Positions 26,379 to 35,457 of a DNA stretch of 64,000 nt are shown here, piece by piece; positions within the stretch are counted from its first letter, which is position 1; every line of letters begins with the position of its first letter. The translations under genes and the position numbers were made by a program. This DNA comes from Elusimicrobiales bacterium (GTDB taxonomy: Bacteria > Elusimicrobiota > Elusimicrobia > Elusimicrobiales > UBA9959): the NCBI GenBank assembly GCA_028688015.1, contig JAQTZB010000010.1, positions 1-64,000 of the forward strand, given 5' to 3'. The notes beneath the pieces were generated by a model. The model did no database searches. It had not been told where the DNA came from and was given only the letters and a program-made list of their open reading frames with translations.

Positions 26379-29300
26379 ATGCTGAAAAAACTGATCTCAT
26401 CGCTGGGCGCGCTGGCCCTCTTCGCCGGCCTGGCCTCCACGGCCGCCGCCCAGCAGCTCTACATCAATAGCATAGACGTAGGCGACGGCGGCTATACCTA
26501 CTGCAACAGCGGCGCGCTCGGCACTTCCAGGTCTTTCGTGACCGCCGGCGGCAATCCCTGGAGGGATTCCGCCTATATCCAGTTCGAGCGGCCCATCGCC
26601 AGCTATCCCGGCGCCTGCCTGGCGCTCTGCGTCCAGATAGTCTGCGTCAGCACGGCCGGAGCCTTCGGCATAGACGAGCTCAGCTTCGAGGTCTTCAAGT
26701 TCGCCGGCGGCTCCAACCCCCTGGACCCGGCCTCCACGCCGCCCATCCGCACCATCAACATGTATAACATAGGCACCTGCCCCGAGGGCGCCTATCCTAA
26801 CGCGACCGTGATCGGCACCTATTGCGCCAACTGGGACGGCTCCTATAACATGAACGGCATGTTCGGTAAGACCAACGGCCAGTTCGGCTTCCGCGCCAAG
26901 GTAAAGACCAACCAGGTCAGCCAGACGGCGGGCAATATCTCCATCGAGCAGACCTCGGCCTACCCCGGCCAGAACCAGATCCCTATCCAGGTCAACGTGA
27001 CCAATATCCACTCGGTGCGGTCCAGCCCCACGGTGGTGGGGCGCATCACCGGCGTGGGCGCGGCGCCCTATAACATGCTCTACCGCCTCAGCAAGGACGC
27101 GCTGGTGACCATGAAGGTCTACCGCGTCATGAGCGACGGCGATTTTACGCTGGTGCGCACGCTGTTCCAGAACGTGCCGCGCGTGGGCGAAGGCACGCCC
27201 GACGGCACGCTGACCAACGGCGACTTCTGGGACGGCCGCGACAGCGACGGCAACTTCGTGCCGGCCGGCAACTACATAACCGAGATCGACGCCAAGTCCA
27301 ACGACGCGCCCACCTACGCCACCGACAACGCGTGGCCCGTGCAGGTGCAGATGTCGCTGGACCCGCTGCAGATCACCGACGTGGCCATCAAGCCGCTGGG
27401 CCCCTCGTCCACGGACATGGCCACTCTCAGCTACATGCTGACCGAGGCGGCCACGGTGTACGTGAACATCTACCCGCCGGGCACGGATATCTCTTTCAAT
27501 ACGGTGCCGCCCAACGCGGGCGTGGCCCCGCTGCGCAGCTTCATGGAGACGCAGACGTCGCGGCAGACGCAGACGGTGATGTGGGACGGGCGCGATAACG
27601 CCGGGCACCCGGTCTGCGACGGCGACTACATGTACGCCGTCTGGGCCGAGCTGCCTTCCAGCTACCCGGCCAGCGGCGTCATCCGGTCCACCCGGACCAT
27701 GATAGGCACCATCCCGGTGGCGCGCGGCGACGTGCTGGCGCTGCTGAACCCTTCGTCCACGGTGATCGGCTCCACGCAGCAGGTGGCCGGCCTGGACCCG
27801 TTCTATTTCCGCTACACCCCGTCCCGCGACGCGTGGGTGACGCTCAACATCAAGCGCATGACCGGAGACAGCGCCTCCCTGGTGCGCCGCGTGGTCAACC
27901 GCGAGATGCGCTTTGCGAATTTCTCCAACCGCGAGCTGTGGGACGGCAAGGACGACGCCGGGCTGTTCGTCTCCAGCGGGTCCTACCTGGCGGAACTGAT
28001 AACCGAAGACCCGTTCCAGTGCAGCCAGCTCAAGACCTCCACTGTCACGGCGGTCATCCCAGTGGACATGTTCCGCACGGTGGACCTGCGGACCACGCCG
28101 CTGATGGGCGGGACGTCGGACACGGCGCGCATAGCGTTCGAGCTGTCGCAGCCGATGTACATGAAGCTGAATATTTATCCCACGAGCACGGTGATCAACC
28201 CGGCGGTGTGGCCGCCTACGGTGGCGGCGACGCCGAAGTACAGCGTGGAAGGCATGCGGCCGGGGCGGTTCCGGGTGACGGAATACTGGGACGGGCGCGA
28301 CACCAACGGGCGGCTGGTGGAGGACGGGCGGTACCCGTTCACGCTGGTGGCCTATACCACGGGCACGGCGCAGGTGCTGTACGCCACGGACAAGACCTAC
28401 GGTTACGTGGACGTGTCGCGCGGGAAGATAATCTTCACCATGTTCGACGTGGTCCCGACGATCCCCACGATGTACAACTCTTCGGACACGGTGAAGCTGC
28501 CGCCTTACGAGATCGACTACGCGGTGACGCGGCAGTCGCGGGTGTCGGTGAAGATCCTGGACGCCAACGGGGGCGCGCAGCACGGGCAGACCATCGCGAC
28601 GGTGATAGACGAGGACCGTGGCGTGCGGGACGGGGACATTCTTTATAAAGAGTTCTGGGACGGCAAGGACGACAACGCCAATTTCGTGGCGGCGGGGTCG
28701 TACGACGTGCGGATTACGGCGAAGGACATCGATATCGACCCGCAGCTGAACTCGATGGCGACGGTGCAGATGACGATAGACGTGGACCCGCTGCGGATCT
28801 ACGACGTGTCGATCATACCGCTGACGCTGGAGAACCCTGCGGTGGTATCGTACCAGGTGTCGGAGCCGATGAAAGTGGCAACTAAGATCTACAAGCCCGG
28901 GACGAACGTGACGGCCAGCCCGTGGATAGACCCGCCCGGCAAGCTGGTCAAGCGCATAGTGGGCGTGCGGCCGGCGCGGACGTCGATCTCGGAATACTGG
29001 GACGGCACGGACCTGACGCTGTCCAAGGTGCCGGACGGCAACTATGTCTTTTCCATCTACGGCTCTACGGTCACGGAAAACATCAGCACGCTGAACGGGG
29101 ATGTGACGAACGCGGCCTATATCTCGCCGGACGTTATCACGGCCAACGTGCCGGTGACGCGCGGCGGCACGGCGGACCTGTGCGCGGACTTCGCGCACGA
29201 GAGCTTCTTCGCGCCGAACCCGTACACCGGGACGAGCGGGTGGTTCAAGATCCCGTTGATCATGAACGGCTGGGTGAGCCTGAAGATGTACAACATCGCG

Positions 29301-29537
29301 GGCGACCTGGTGTACAAGCGGCAGTACGGCGACGTGAACAACCCGCGGGCCGGCGGCGACAACATAGACGGCAACGGGCGGTGTTCGGTTACGCAGACGC
29401 ACGAGGCGTGCTGGCCGCGGGTGAACAGCTACGGGCGGACGGTGGCGCCGGGCGTGTATTTCGCGGTGATCCGGTTCGAGGCGACGGACGGCACGAAGGA
29501 CGTCTGCCAGACGATCAAGAAGATCCTGATCCCTTAA
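26379..29537 (+). CDS. Giant secreted FlgD-type repeat protein, paralogue 2
   Basis: 1052 residues from this ATG, chosen because GAGGA (26369-26373) lies 5 nt upstream. Signal peptide (about 1-22, ending AAAQQ). It lacks the 180-residue insert of paralogue 1 and otherwise aligns along its whole length: a domain with GNPWRDSAYIQFERPI, the six WDGxD FlgD-Ig repeats and the same type IX-like C-terminal domain. The two differ mainly in the first half and around residues 470-540. It is followed 37 nt later by a PorV-like gene, the usual partner of type IX cargo, so surface delivery by a related route is plausible but unproven. Confidence 0.8.
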   Translation: MLKKLISSLGALALFAGLASTAAAQQLYINSIDVGDGGYTYCNSGALGTSRSFVTAGGNPWRDSAYIQFERPIASYPGACLALCVQIVCVSTAGAFGIDELSFEVFKFAGGSNPLDPASTPPIRTINMYNIGTCPEGAYPNATVIGTYCANWDGSYNMNGMFGKTNGQFGFRAKVKTNQVSQTAGNISIEQTSAYPGQNQIPIQVNVTNIHSVRSSPTVVGRITGVGAAPYNMLYRLSKDALVTMKVYRVMSDGDFTLVRTLFQNVPRVGEGTPDGTLTNGDFWDGRDSDGNFVPAGNYITEIDAKSNDAPTYATDNAWPVQVQMSLDPLQITDVAIKPLGPSSTDMATLSYMLTEAATVYVNIYPPGTDISFNTVPPNAGVAPLRSFMETQTSRQTQTVMWDGRDNAGHPVCDGDYMYAVWAELPSSYPASGVIRSTRTMIGTIPVARGDVLALLNPSSTVIGSTQQVAGLDPFYFRYTPSRDAWVTLNIKRMTGDSASLVRRVVNREMRFANFSNRELWDGKDDAGLFVSSGSYLAELITEDPFQCSQLKTSTVTAVIPVDMFRTVDLRTTPLMGGTSDTARIAFELSQPMYMKLNIYPTSTVINPAVWPPTVAATPKYSVEGMRPGRFRVTEYWDGRDTNGRLVEDGRYPFTLVAYTTGTAQVLYATDKTYGYVDVSRGKIIFTMFDVVPTIPTMYNSSDTVKLPPYEIDYAVTRQSRVSVKILDANGGAQHGQTIATVIDEDRGVRDGDILYKEFWDGKDDNANFVAAGSYDVRITAKDIDIDPQLNSMATVQMTIDVDPLRIYDVSIIPLTLENPAVVSYQVSEPMKVATKIYKPGTNVTASPWIDPPGKLVKRIVGVRPARTSISEYWDGTDLTLSKVPDGNYVFSIYGSTVTENISTLNGDVTNAAYISPDVITANVPVTRGGTADLCADFAHESFFAPNPYTGTSGWFKIPLIMNGWVSLKMYNIAGDLVYKRQYGDVNNPRAGGDNIDGNGRCSVTQTHEACWPRVNSYGRTVAPGVYFAVIRFEATDGTKDVCQTIKKILIP
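28431..29471 (+). repeat. 1041-bp direct repeat, copy 2
   Basis: Partner of 23294-24334. Identity stops at 29472, where copy 1 has A and copy 2 has C, followed by several more changes in the last 65 bp of the genes. Confidence 0.85.
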
Positions 29538-29574
29538 GGCGGCGCGGAACCTGGGAGCTGAAAGAGGAAGAGTT

Positions 29575-30555
29575 ATGAAAACCAAGAAAAATTTACCGGC
29601 CCTGTTCGCCGCGCTGACGCTGCTGCTGCCGGCGCTGCCCGCCATGGCGGGCGACTCGAAGATCGGCACCGAGGGCGCGGCCTTCATGAAGATCCCGACC
29701 GGCAGCCCGCGGGCGCAGGCGCTCGGCAACTGCGGCGTCTCCCTGGTAGAGGGCGGCGAAGCCATGAATATTAACCCGGCGGGCATCGCCTCCGCCCAGA
29801 TGCGCGAGGTCTCCTTCTCCTACCTGAGCTGGGTGCAGGACTACTCCGGCCAGTACATGTCCTACGTGCACCCCATCGGCCAGTCCGTCATCGGCGTAAA
29901 CCTGGCTTACTACGGCCTGAAGGAATTCGACGTGCGCGACAGCGAGGGCAAGCCGCAGTACGGCACCGACATCAAGGTGCGCAACGGCTACGCCTCTTTC
30001 ACGATAGCCAAGGGCTTCTTCCTCGAGAAGCTGCTGGTGGGCGTCAGCGCCAAGGAAGTGCTGGAGGATAACTATACCACCGAGTACAAGAACCTGGTCT
30101 TCGACATGGGGGCCGTGCTGCGCATCGGGCGCAAGCTCTCGTTCGGCTGGGCCGGGCAGAATTTTTCCGGCAAGGCGCACCAGGTGGTTAAGGTCAACCG
30201 CCTCGGCGGCGCCTGGGTGTTCAACCCCTTCATGACGCTGGCCCTGGAGCAGAAGACTTATTCCGACCGCAAGGGCCGGCTGGGCGGCGGCATCGAATTC
30301 AACCTGCCGGAAGAGCTGCTGCAGGTGGGCCGCGTGTCGCTGCGCGCCGGCTACACGCCCGCGGACAGTTACGGCAAGAACACCGACGACAGTACGCTGG
30401 AACGCCTGGGCATGACGGACGTTGCGGGCTGGTCTTTCGGTGTGGGGCTCTACAGCGCGCAGGCGCTGGGCTACGGCATGGGCCTGGACTACACGATGGC
30501 GCCCTACGGCGCGCTGGGCAAGGCCGGGCAGCTGGCGCTGCGCTTCCAGTTCTGA
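29575..30555 (+). CDS. PorV/PorQ-family outer-membrane protein
   Basis: 326 residues with a signal peptide (about 1-24). The mature start, GTEGAAFMKIPTGSPRAQALGNCGVSLVEGGEAMNINPAG, is the family hallmark of PorV/PorQ (UPF0164) barrels: a glycine-alanine rich loop followed by N-P-A-G. The rest alternates short beta strands and ends in aromatic FQF, typical of outer-membrane barrels. In type IX secretion PorV carries cargo from translocon to attachment complex; here it follows a cargo-like protein. No other type IX gene is in the window. A GAGGAAG ribosome-binding site precedes the ATG. It lies 7 nt before the first pilin gene and may be the first gene of the Tad operon. Confidence 0.85.
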   Translation: MKTKKNLPALFAALTLLLPALPAMAGDSKIGTEGAAFMKIPTGSPRAQALGNCGVSLVEGGEAMNINPAGIASAQMREVSFSYLSWVQDYSGQYMSYVHPIGQSVIGVNLAYYGLKEFDVRDSEGKPQYGTDIKVRNGYASFTIAKGFFLEKLLVGVSAKEVLEDNYTTEYKNLVFDMGAVLRIGRKLSFGWAGQNFSGKAHQVVKVNRLGGAWVFNPFMTLALEQKTYSDRKGRLGGGIEFNLPEELLQVGRVSLRAGYTPADSYGKNTDDSTLERLGMTDVAGWSFGVGLYSAQALGYGMGLDYTMAPYGALGKAGQLALRFQF

Positions 30556-30561
30556 GGCCCG

Positions 30562-30735
30562 ATGTTCAGACCCCGCGGCAGAAAAGGCCAGACGGCCATA
30601 GAGTACCTGCTGGTGACGGTGTCTCTGCTCTTTATTTTCGTGCTGATGTTCAAGGCCCTGCAGTACGCGCTGGCCAACCAGTTCAAGCGCGGCGGCCTGG
30701 TGATCATCAAAATGTACAAGGAAGACCCCTGGTGA
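30562..30735 (+). CDS. Flp-type pilin-like protein (57 aa)
   Basis: A small gene starting ATG at 30562, directly after the PorV-like gene. The N-terminus is basic (FRPRGRKG), followed by QTAIEYLLV, the Flp prepilin processing motif (cleavage after G, conserved E at +5 and Y at +6), and a hydrophobic helix. The mature protein would be about 48 residues. Compared with the next gene it has a shorter, charged C-terminus, so it may be a minor pilin. A prepilin peptidase gene is not in the window. Confidence 0.8.
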   Translation: MFRPRGRKGQTAIEYLLVTVSLLFIFVLMFKALQYALANQFKRGGLVIIKMYKEDPW

Positions 30736-30790
30736 CGATTTAGCTGCGGTACCCGCGCCCTCAAGGCGCGATTTTACGGAGGAAAGCAAA

Positions 30791-30982
30791 ATGAATAAGC
30801 TGTTCAAGAACCGGAAAGGCCAGAACACCGTGGAATACCTGCTGATGCTCGCGGTCGTCGTGGGCGTGGTGCTGATCGCCGGCGTGGCGCTGAAGAAGTA
30901 CATGCCGACGCTGTTCTCCAGCATCCAGGGCATGATCAACGGCGCGGCCAGCACGCTGGGCGCTTCCGGCGGCAATAACTAA
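30791..30982 (+). CDS. flp: Flp pilin, probable major subunit
   Basis: 63 residues. Leader MNKLFKNRKG, then QNTVEYLLMLAVVVGVVLIAGVAL: the Flp cleavage and E-Y motif and a long hydrophobic helix, followed by a glycine/serine/asparagine-rich tail. These proteins polymerise into the Tad pilus used for surface attachment. A strong ribosome-binding site (GGAGGAAAG) lies just upstream, and a hairpin terminator follows the gene, which would make this pilin more abundant than the assembly proteins downstream. Confidence 0.9.
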   Translation: MNKLFKNRKGQNTVEYLLMLAVVVGVVLIAGVALKKYMPTLFSSIQGMINGAASTLGASGGNN

Positions 30983-30994
30983 AAGCCGTACTTG

Positions 30995-31025
30995 GGTCCC
31001 GGCGAGGGCCGGGACCGCGGATTTT
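30995..31025 (+). terminator. Hairpin terminator after the Flp pilin
   Basis: A 9-bp stem GGTCCCGGC / GCCGGGACC (30995-31003 and 31008-31016) with a four-base loop, then a short T-tract after 8 bases. Probably a partial terminator. Confidence 0.6.
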
Positions 31026-31063
31026 CGGTCTTTCCCGGGCGGCCCGGGGAGGTTGTGCGTCAT

Positions 31064-31570
31064 ATGGGCATGAAAGGCTTAATCGCCGCTGCCGGCGGCT
31101 TGTTGTCGCGGGTGAAGCGGGCGGGACAGGTAACGATCGAGTTGCTGCTCGTCCTGCCGGTCTTCATGCTGTTGCTGTTCTTTATCATGGAGATGGGGAA
31201 CATGGGCTTCCAGACCATCCTGGCGCATCACTGCGCCTATGAGCTGGCGCGCATCGGCTCCCTGGTGGCCGGCCCGACCGGCGGCGGCACCGGCGGCGGG
31301 CAGGGCATGGCCAACGCCAAGATGAAGAGCGCGCTGGGCAAGATGTTCCCGTCCGACCCCAGCGCCAGCGTGGAGGGCACGATGGTGCCGACCCTGAAGG
31401 ACCCGCAGTCGGGCCAGATGGGCGAGGACCTGCTGGTGAAGATGACTTTCACCGGCAAGCTGATCTTCCCGGGCTCCAGCTACTTCCTGTCGGACCCGCC
31501 GAAGGGCAGCAAGAAGAAGAAGATCGTAGTGATGGTCAGGATGCCGGTTGAGAAGCCGTACTTCCAGTAG
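31064..31570 (+). CDS. TadE-like pseudopilin
   Basis: 168 residues from this ATG, which has GGGGAGG (31046-31052) upstream. A short basic leader is followed by AGQVTIELLLVLPVFMLLLFFIMEMG: the TadE motif with conserved glutamate and a long hydrophobic helix. The remainder is a small soluble domain with a glycine-rich loop (GPTGGGTGGGQG, about residues 64-75). TadE and TadF pseudopilins are processed like pilins and are needed for Tad pilus assembly. Confidence 0.85.
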   Translation: MGMKGLIAAAGGLLSRVKRAGQVTIELLLVLPVFMLLLFFIMEMGNMGFQTILAHHCAYELARIGSLVAGPTGGGTGGGQGMANAKMKSALGKMFPSDPSASVEGTMVPTLKDPQSGQMGEDLLVKMTFTGKLIFPGSSYFLSDPPKGSKKKKIVVMVRMPVEKPYFQ

Positions 31571-31625
31571 GCTGGGAAGCTGGGAGGCAGAAAATGCATC
31601 AAGCATTAAGCGTCCTAGCATTTAG

Positions 31626-31668
31626 TTAACACGGATTTAACGGTAAGTTAACAGTTTAATTGGAGAAT
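31626..31668 (+). promoter_or_regulatory. PHO-box-like direct repeats before cpaB
   Basis: TTAACA (31626-31631), TTAACG (31637-31642) and TTAACA (31648-31653): three units with an exact 11-bp period. Nine nucleotides after the last is GAGAAT (31663-31668), a weak -10. If that hexamer is used, transcription would begin close to the cpaB start codon. Confidence 0.6.
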
Positions 31669-31674
31669 ATCTAT

Positions 31675-32430
31675 ATGGAAAAGAAAGGCATGCTCGTCCC
31701 CGTGCTGCTGGCCCTGGCCGCGGCAGGCATTTACTGGTGGGTGCTCACCTCCAAGGAGCGCGCGCTGGCCTCCCAGCACGAGCGCGCTACCGTGCTGACC
31801 GCCCGCTTCGACCTGCCGGCCCGCACCATCATGAACGTGGACCTGGTGGAGACCAGGGAGATCCCGCGCATGTACCTCGAGCAGGACGCCTACGAGGTCA
31901 AGAGCCAGTCCGACATCAAGCTGATCACCAACCTGGTGACCGGCATCCGCATTCCCAAGGGCAACCAGATCACGCAGAGCGCGCTGGTGTCGCTCTCGCC
32001 CGAGGCCGGCCTCTCGGTGAAGGTGCCGCCCGGCTACCGCGGCTGCGTGCTGCCGCTCGAGAACGACCTGCTGCGGCTCATCAAGCCCGGCGACCGCGTG
32101 GACATCCTGGTGACCTTCGACGCCGTGATGGGCGACAACCGCAAGGAAAAAGTGACCGCCACCATCCTGCAGAACGTGCTGGTGCTGGGCGTAGGCACCA
32201 ACCTGGGCCAGGGCCTCTCCGGGGCGCAGGCCAAGGCCAAGGCCGCGGCCGAGAACGCCGACCAGGCCTTCTCCGAGAAAGCCGCGCTGTCCCTGGCGCT
32301 GAACCCCAACGAGGCGCAGTACCTGGCCCTCTCCGTGAAGCAGGGCGAAGTGGCCGTGATCGTGCGCGGCCTCGGCGACGTGGAACTGCACCCGATGGAG
32401 ATCGCCTCCTTCAAGAGGCTGATAAAGTAA
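31675..32430 (+). CDS. cpaB: Flp pilus assembly protein CpaB/RcpC (SAF domain)
   Basis: 251 residues from ATG 31675, with GGAG 9 nt upstream. One N-terminal membrane helix (about 6-22) is followed by an SAF-type domain (about 38-100, TARFDLPARTIMNVDLVETREIPRMYL) and an RcpC-type beta-rich domain with PGDRVDILVTFD. The second half has an alanine/lysine insertion (AQAKAKAAAENADQ). CpaB is a periplasmic protein thought to stabilise the secretin channel of Tad systems. The secretin gene follows after 10 nt. A dedicated promoter with 11-bp repeats precedes this gene. Confidence 0.9.
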   Translation: MEKKGMLVPVLLALAAAGIYWWVLTSKERALASQHERATVLTARFDLPARTIMNVDLVETREIPRMYLEQDAYEVKSQSDIKLITNLVTGIRIPKGNQITQSALVSLSPEAGLSVKVPPGYRGCVLPLENDLLRLIKPGDRVDILVTFDAVMGDNRKEKVTATILQNVLVLGVGTNLGQGLSGAQAKAKAAAENADQAFSEKAALSLALNPNEAQYLALSVKQGEVAVIVRGLGDVELHPMEIASFKRLIK

Positions 32431-32440
32431 GGATATATAT

Positions 32441-33163
32441 ATGAAAAAATCCCTCTTAACCCTTGCGGCCCTGCTGCTGCCGGCTCTGGCCGGCGCCCAG
32501 CAGACCCACATGGTGGCCGTCAGCGCGGACATCGTGGAGATCAGCGGCTCCATCCAGAAGACGCGCGGCTTCTCGTGGAACCAGTTCTTCGACTTCTCCG
32601 AGAAGAGCATCCCCGGCATCATCACGCTGGGCGACTTCGAACGCAAGACGCAGCTGGCCGCTTCCCTGAAGCTGCTGGAGACAGAAGGCAAGGCGCAGCT
32701 GCTCTCCAACCCGAAGGTCATCACCAAGAGCGGCACGCAGGCCAACTTCACCGTGGGCGGCGAGATCCCGGTGCCGTATTCCAACGCGCAGGGCGTGGGC
32801 GCCGAGTTCAAGAAGTTCGGCGTGATCCTGGTGGTGCTGCCGGTAGTGCTGACCGAAAAGAAGGACACCGTGGACGTGCAGATCCAGCTGGAGGTCTCGA
32901 ACCCGGACTACTCCAAGCCGGTCATCGCCTCCGGCACCACGATCCCGTCCATGATCACCCGCCAGATCCAGACCGAAGTGGAGATCAAGAGCGGCGAGAC
33001 GCTGGTGATCGGCGGCCTGAAGCGCAGCAACCGCAACATTTCCAAGAACCGCGTGCCGATCCTGGGCAGCCTGCCGCTGATAGGCGCGCTGTTCAGCTCC
33101 ACCGACATCGTGGAGGAGCAGAGCTCGCTGTTCCTGTTCGTGACTTTCGACATTATAAAGTAG
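32441..33163 (+). CDS. cpaC: Minimal Tad secretin (CpaC/RcpA family)
   Basis: 240 residues with a signal peptide (about 1-20). The mature protein starts almost directly in the last periplasmic ring module (VSADIVEISGSIQKTRGF) and continues into the secretin barrel domain, with VGGEIPVPYS and the hallmark VPILGSLPLIGALFSS near the C-terminus. Typical CpaC proteins have about 450-500 residues with an N0/BON domain and further ring modules; these are missing here. The pilus gate would therefore be short on the periplasmic side, or another protein such as CpaB or the TPR protein fills the gap. It is cotranscribed with cpaB. Confidence 0.88.
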   Translation: MKKSLLTLAALLLPALAGAQQTHMVAVSADIVEISGSIQKTRGFSWNQFFDFSEKSIPGIITLGDFERKTQLAASLKLLETEGKAQLLSNPKVITKSGTQANFTVGGEIPVPYSNAQGVGAEFKKFGVILVVLPVVLTEKKDTVDVQIQLEVSNPDYSKPVIASGTTIPSMITRQIQTEVEIKSGETLVIGGLKRSNRNISKNRVPILGSLPLIGALFSSTDIVEEQSSLFLFVTFDIIK

Positions 33164-33186
33164 GGCGGTTGGGGGTGGGGATGTCA

Positions 33187-33209
33187 GGCGGTTAGGCTGT
33201 TGGGCGGTT
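33187..33209 (+). repeat. Octamer repeats related to 7601-7648
   Basis: GGCGGTTA, GGCTGTTG and GGCGGTT follow each other in the 59-nt gap between secretin and CpaE-CpaF genes. These are the reverse complement of the octamers in the efflux operon. No ribosome-binding site is obvious before 33223. Confidence 0.5.
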
Positions 33210-33222
33210 CGTTCTACACCAT

Positions 33223-35439
33223 ATGGAAGAACAGGTCAATATTTCTCCCCGTGTGATCACTTTCTCGGGCCCCAAGGAGGGCGTGGGCAAGACTTCCATC
33301 GTCATGAACCTGGCGCTGGCCTGGGCCAATTACCAGAAGCGCAACGTGCTGATCATCCCGCTGGACCCCATGTGCCGGGCCGAGCACGCGCAGCTGCTGG
33401 GCCTGAACCCGCCTTCCATGGCCGAGCTGATCCGCTCGGTGGGCCGCGAGTCCGTCACCGCGCTGGGCGCGCTGCTGAAGGGCAAGGTCCCGATCTCGCA
33501 GTGGGGCGTGGGCGTGCTGCCGCTGGCCAAGCGCCGCTCCGACGTGGCCAAGATGTCGCCCGACATCATCCTGCCCATGCTGTCGCGCCTGTCGCAGAAC
33601 TTCGACATCTTCATCGACGTGGACCCCTACTTCCCGATGCAGGTCTTCGCCTTCGATATTTCCGACCTGGTCTTCTGGGTCTCCAACTCCAACGTTTCCT
33701 CGCTCAACGCCACGGCCGGCATCTTCCGCGAGATCAACGAGCTGCACTTCCCGATGAACAAGTTCGAGGTGGTTGCCAACCTCTTCGACATGCCCGGCGC
33801 CGTGGGCCCCAAGGAAGTTGAAAAATTTTACAAGCAGATGGGCAAGGACATCCTGGCCTTCATGCCGTGGGAAGACGCCCTGCCCGCCTACGCCAACCAG
33901 AATAAGATCCTGATCACCGAGCAGCCCAACACGCAGTGGGTGCGCCTCCTGCGCGTGCTGCTGGGCCGTCTGGCCGAGCTGAAGCCCACCGAAAAGCAGT
34001 GGGTCTCCAACGTCTCCGTGGCCGAGTTCGCCCACGGCTCCGACATGCTGTGGCGCCAGACCGAGAAAGACACTTCTGCCGCCCCGGCCCAGTCGCAGGC
34101 CTCCGCGCAGGCCACCGCCGCCCGCGTGGACGTGCCGCCGTTCTGGGAAGAGCTCAAGATGAAGGTGCACCGCAACGTGGTGACCGCTCTCGAGACCGAG
34201 CGTATAAAAATTTCCGACGACCCTACGCAGAACGCCGAGACCCGCAAGAAGGTGGACGGCATCATCAACGGCCTGCTGCAGAAAGAATCCGGCACGCCGC
34301 TGACGCGCGAGCAGCGCGTGAAGTTCATCAACGAGCTGCTCGACGAGATCCTGGGCCTCGGCCCGCTGGAAGAGCTGATGCGCGACCCCGCCGTGACCGA
34401 GATCATGGTCAACGCCCACGACAAGGTCTACATCGAAAAGGCCGGCAAGCTCATCCTGACCAAGTACCAGTTCCGCAGCGACGAGCAGATCATGCAGGTG
34501 ATGAAGCGCATCGTGGCCCCGCTCGGCCGGCGCATCGACGAATCCGTGCCGCTGGTGGACGCCCGCCTGAAGGACGGCTCGCGCGTCAACGGCATCATCC
34601 CGCCGCTGGCCGTGTCCGGCCCCACGCTGACCATCCGCCGCTTCTCCGCCAAGCCCTTTACCGACGCCGAGCTGATAAAAAAAGGCTCCATCTCGCAGAC
34701 CGGCGTGGACTTCCTGAAAGCCTGCGTGAAACTGCGCAAGGACATCATCATTTCCGGCGGTACCGGTACCGGTAAGACGACCTTCCTGAACATGTTGTCG
34801 AGCTACATCCCCGAGGACGAGCGCATCGTCACCGTGGAAGACACCGCCGAACTCCGGCTGCAGCAGGACCACTGGGTGCGCCTGGAATCCCGCCCGCCGA
34901 ACATCGAAGGCAAGGGCGAGGTCAGCATCCGCGACCTCGTGAAGAACTGCCTCCGCATGCGCCCCGACCGCATCGTGGTAGGCGAAGTCCGGTCCTCGGA
35001 AGCGCTGGACATGTTACAGGCCATGAATACCGGCCACGAAGGCTCCCTCGCGACCATCCACGCCAATACCCCGCGCGACGCGCTGACCCGCATGGAGGCC
35101 ATGTGTCTGATGGCCGGCGCCGACCTGCCCATCTGGGCTCTGCGCGAGATGATCGCGTCCGCCGTGCACATGATCGTGCAGCTGACGCGCTTCTCCGACG
35201 GTACCCGCAAGATCACGGCCATCACCGAGATCACGGGACGCGAGGAGAACCAGATCCTCATCCACGACATTTTCCGCTACCACCAGACCGGCATGGATGA
35301 GAACGGCAAGGTGGTGGGCTACTTCACCGCCACGGGCGACCCGCCCAAGTTCTTCAAGGATTTCGCGACGCACGGCATGAACGTCCCGGTGGAGATGTTC
35401 TGGACGGAGGAGCAGAGGCGGCAGAGGGCCGGCAAGTAG
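33223..35439 (+). CDS. CpaE-CpaF (TadZ-TadA) fusion ATPase
   Basis: 738 residues. Residues 1-260 are a ParA/MinD-type domain with the deviant Walker A motif KEGVGKTS (K18, K23), as in CpaE/TadZ, which place the pilus machine. After a glutamine/alanine linker (about 285-303) residues 304-738 form a complete CpaF/TadA secretion ATPase, with the N-terminal helical domain (about 350-400), Walker A GGTGTGKT (512-519), the Asp/His boxes and [12 protein letters not shown]. The two proteins are normally separate neighbours. The fusion would join positioning and motor in one hexamer. TadB and TadC follow directly. Confidence 0.93.
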   Translation: MEEQVNISPRVITFSGPKEGVGKTSIVMNLALAWANYQKRNVLIIPLDPMCRAEHAQLLGLNPPSMAELIRSVGRESVTALGALLKGKVPISQWGVGVLPLAKRRSDVAKMSPDIILPMLSRLSQNFDIFIDVDPYFPMQVFAFDISDLVFWVSNSNVSSLNATAGIFREINELHFPMNKFEVVANLFDMPGAVGPKEVEKFYKQMGKDILAFMPWEDALPAYANQNKILITEQPNTQWVRLLRVLLGRLAELKPTEKQWVSNVSVAEFAHGSDMLWRQTEKDTSAAPAQSQASAQATAARVDVPPFWEELKMKVHRNVVTALETERIKISDDPTQNAETRKKVDGIINGLLQKESGTPLTREQRVKFINELLDEILGLGPLEELMRDPAVTEIMVNAHDKVYIEKAGKLILTKYQFRSDEQIMQVMKRIVAPLGRRIDESVPLVDARLKDGSRVNGIIPPLAVSGPTLTIRRFSAKPFTDAELIKKGSISQTGVDFLKACVKLRKDIIISGGTGTGKTTFLNMLSSYIPEDERIVTVEDTAELRLQQDHWVRLESRPPNIEGKGEVSIRDLVKNCLRMRPDRIVVGEVRSSEALDMLQAMNTGHEGSLATIHANTPRDALTRMEAMCLMAGADLPIWALREMIASAVHMIVQLTRFSDGTRKITAITEITGREENQILIHDIFRYHQTGMDENGKVVGYFTATGDPPKFFKDFATHGMNVPVEMFWTEEQRRQRAGK

Positions 35440-35457
35440 CGCCGGCCCGGCGGGCAT

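Noticed and set aside
26397..29786. Very long minus-strand open frame opposite FlgD-repeat paralogue 2
   Set aside because: It is rich in Arg, His, Val and Pro as expected for the antisense of GC-rich coding DNA; a similar frame lies opposite paralogue 1.
30992..31063. Longer N-terminus for the TadE-like protein
   Set aside because: The region contains the pilin terminator hairpin and the ribosome-binding site GGGGAGG; the TadE leader begins at 31064.
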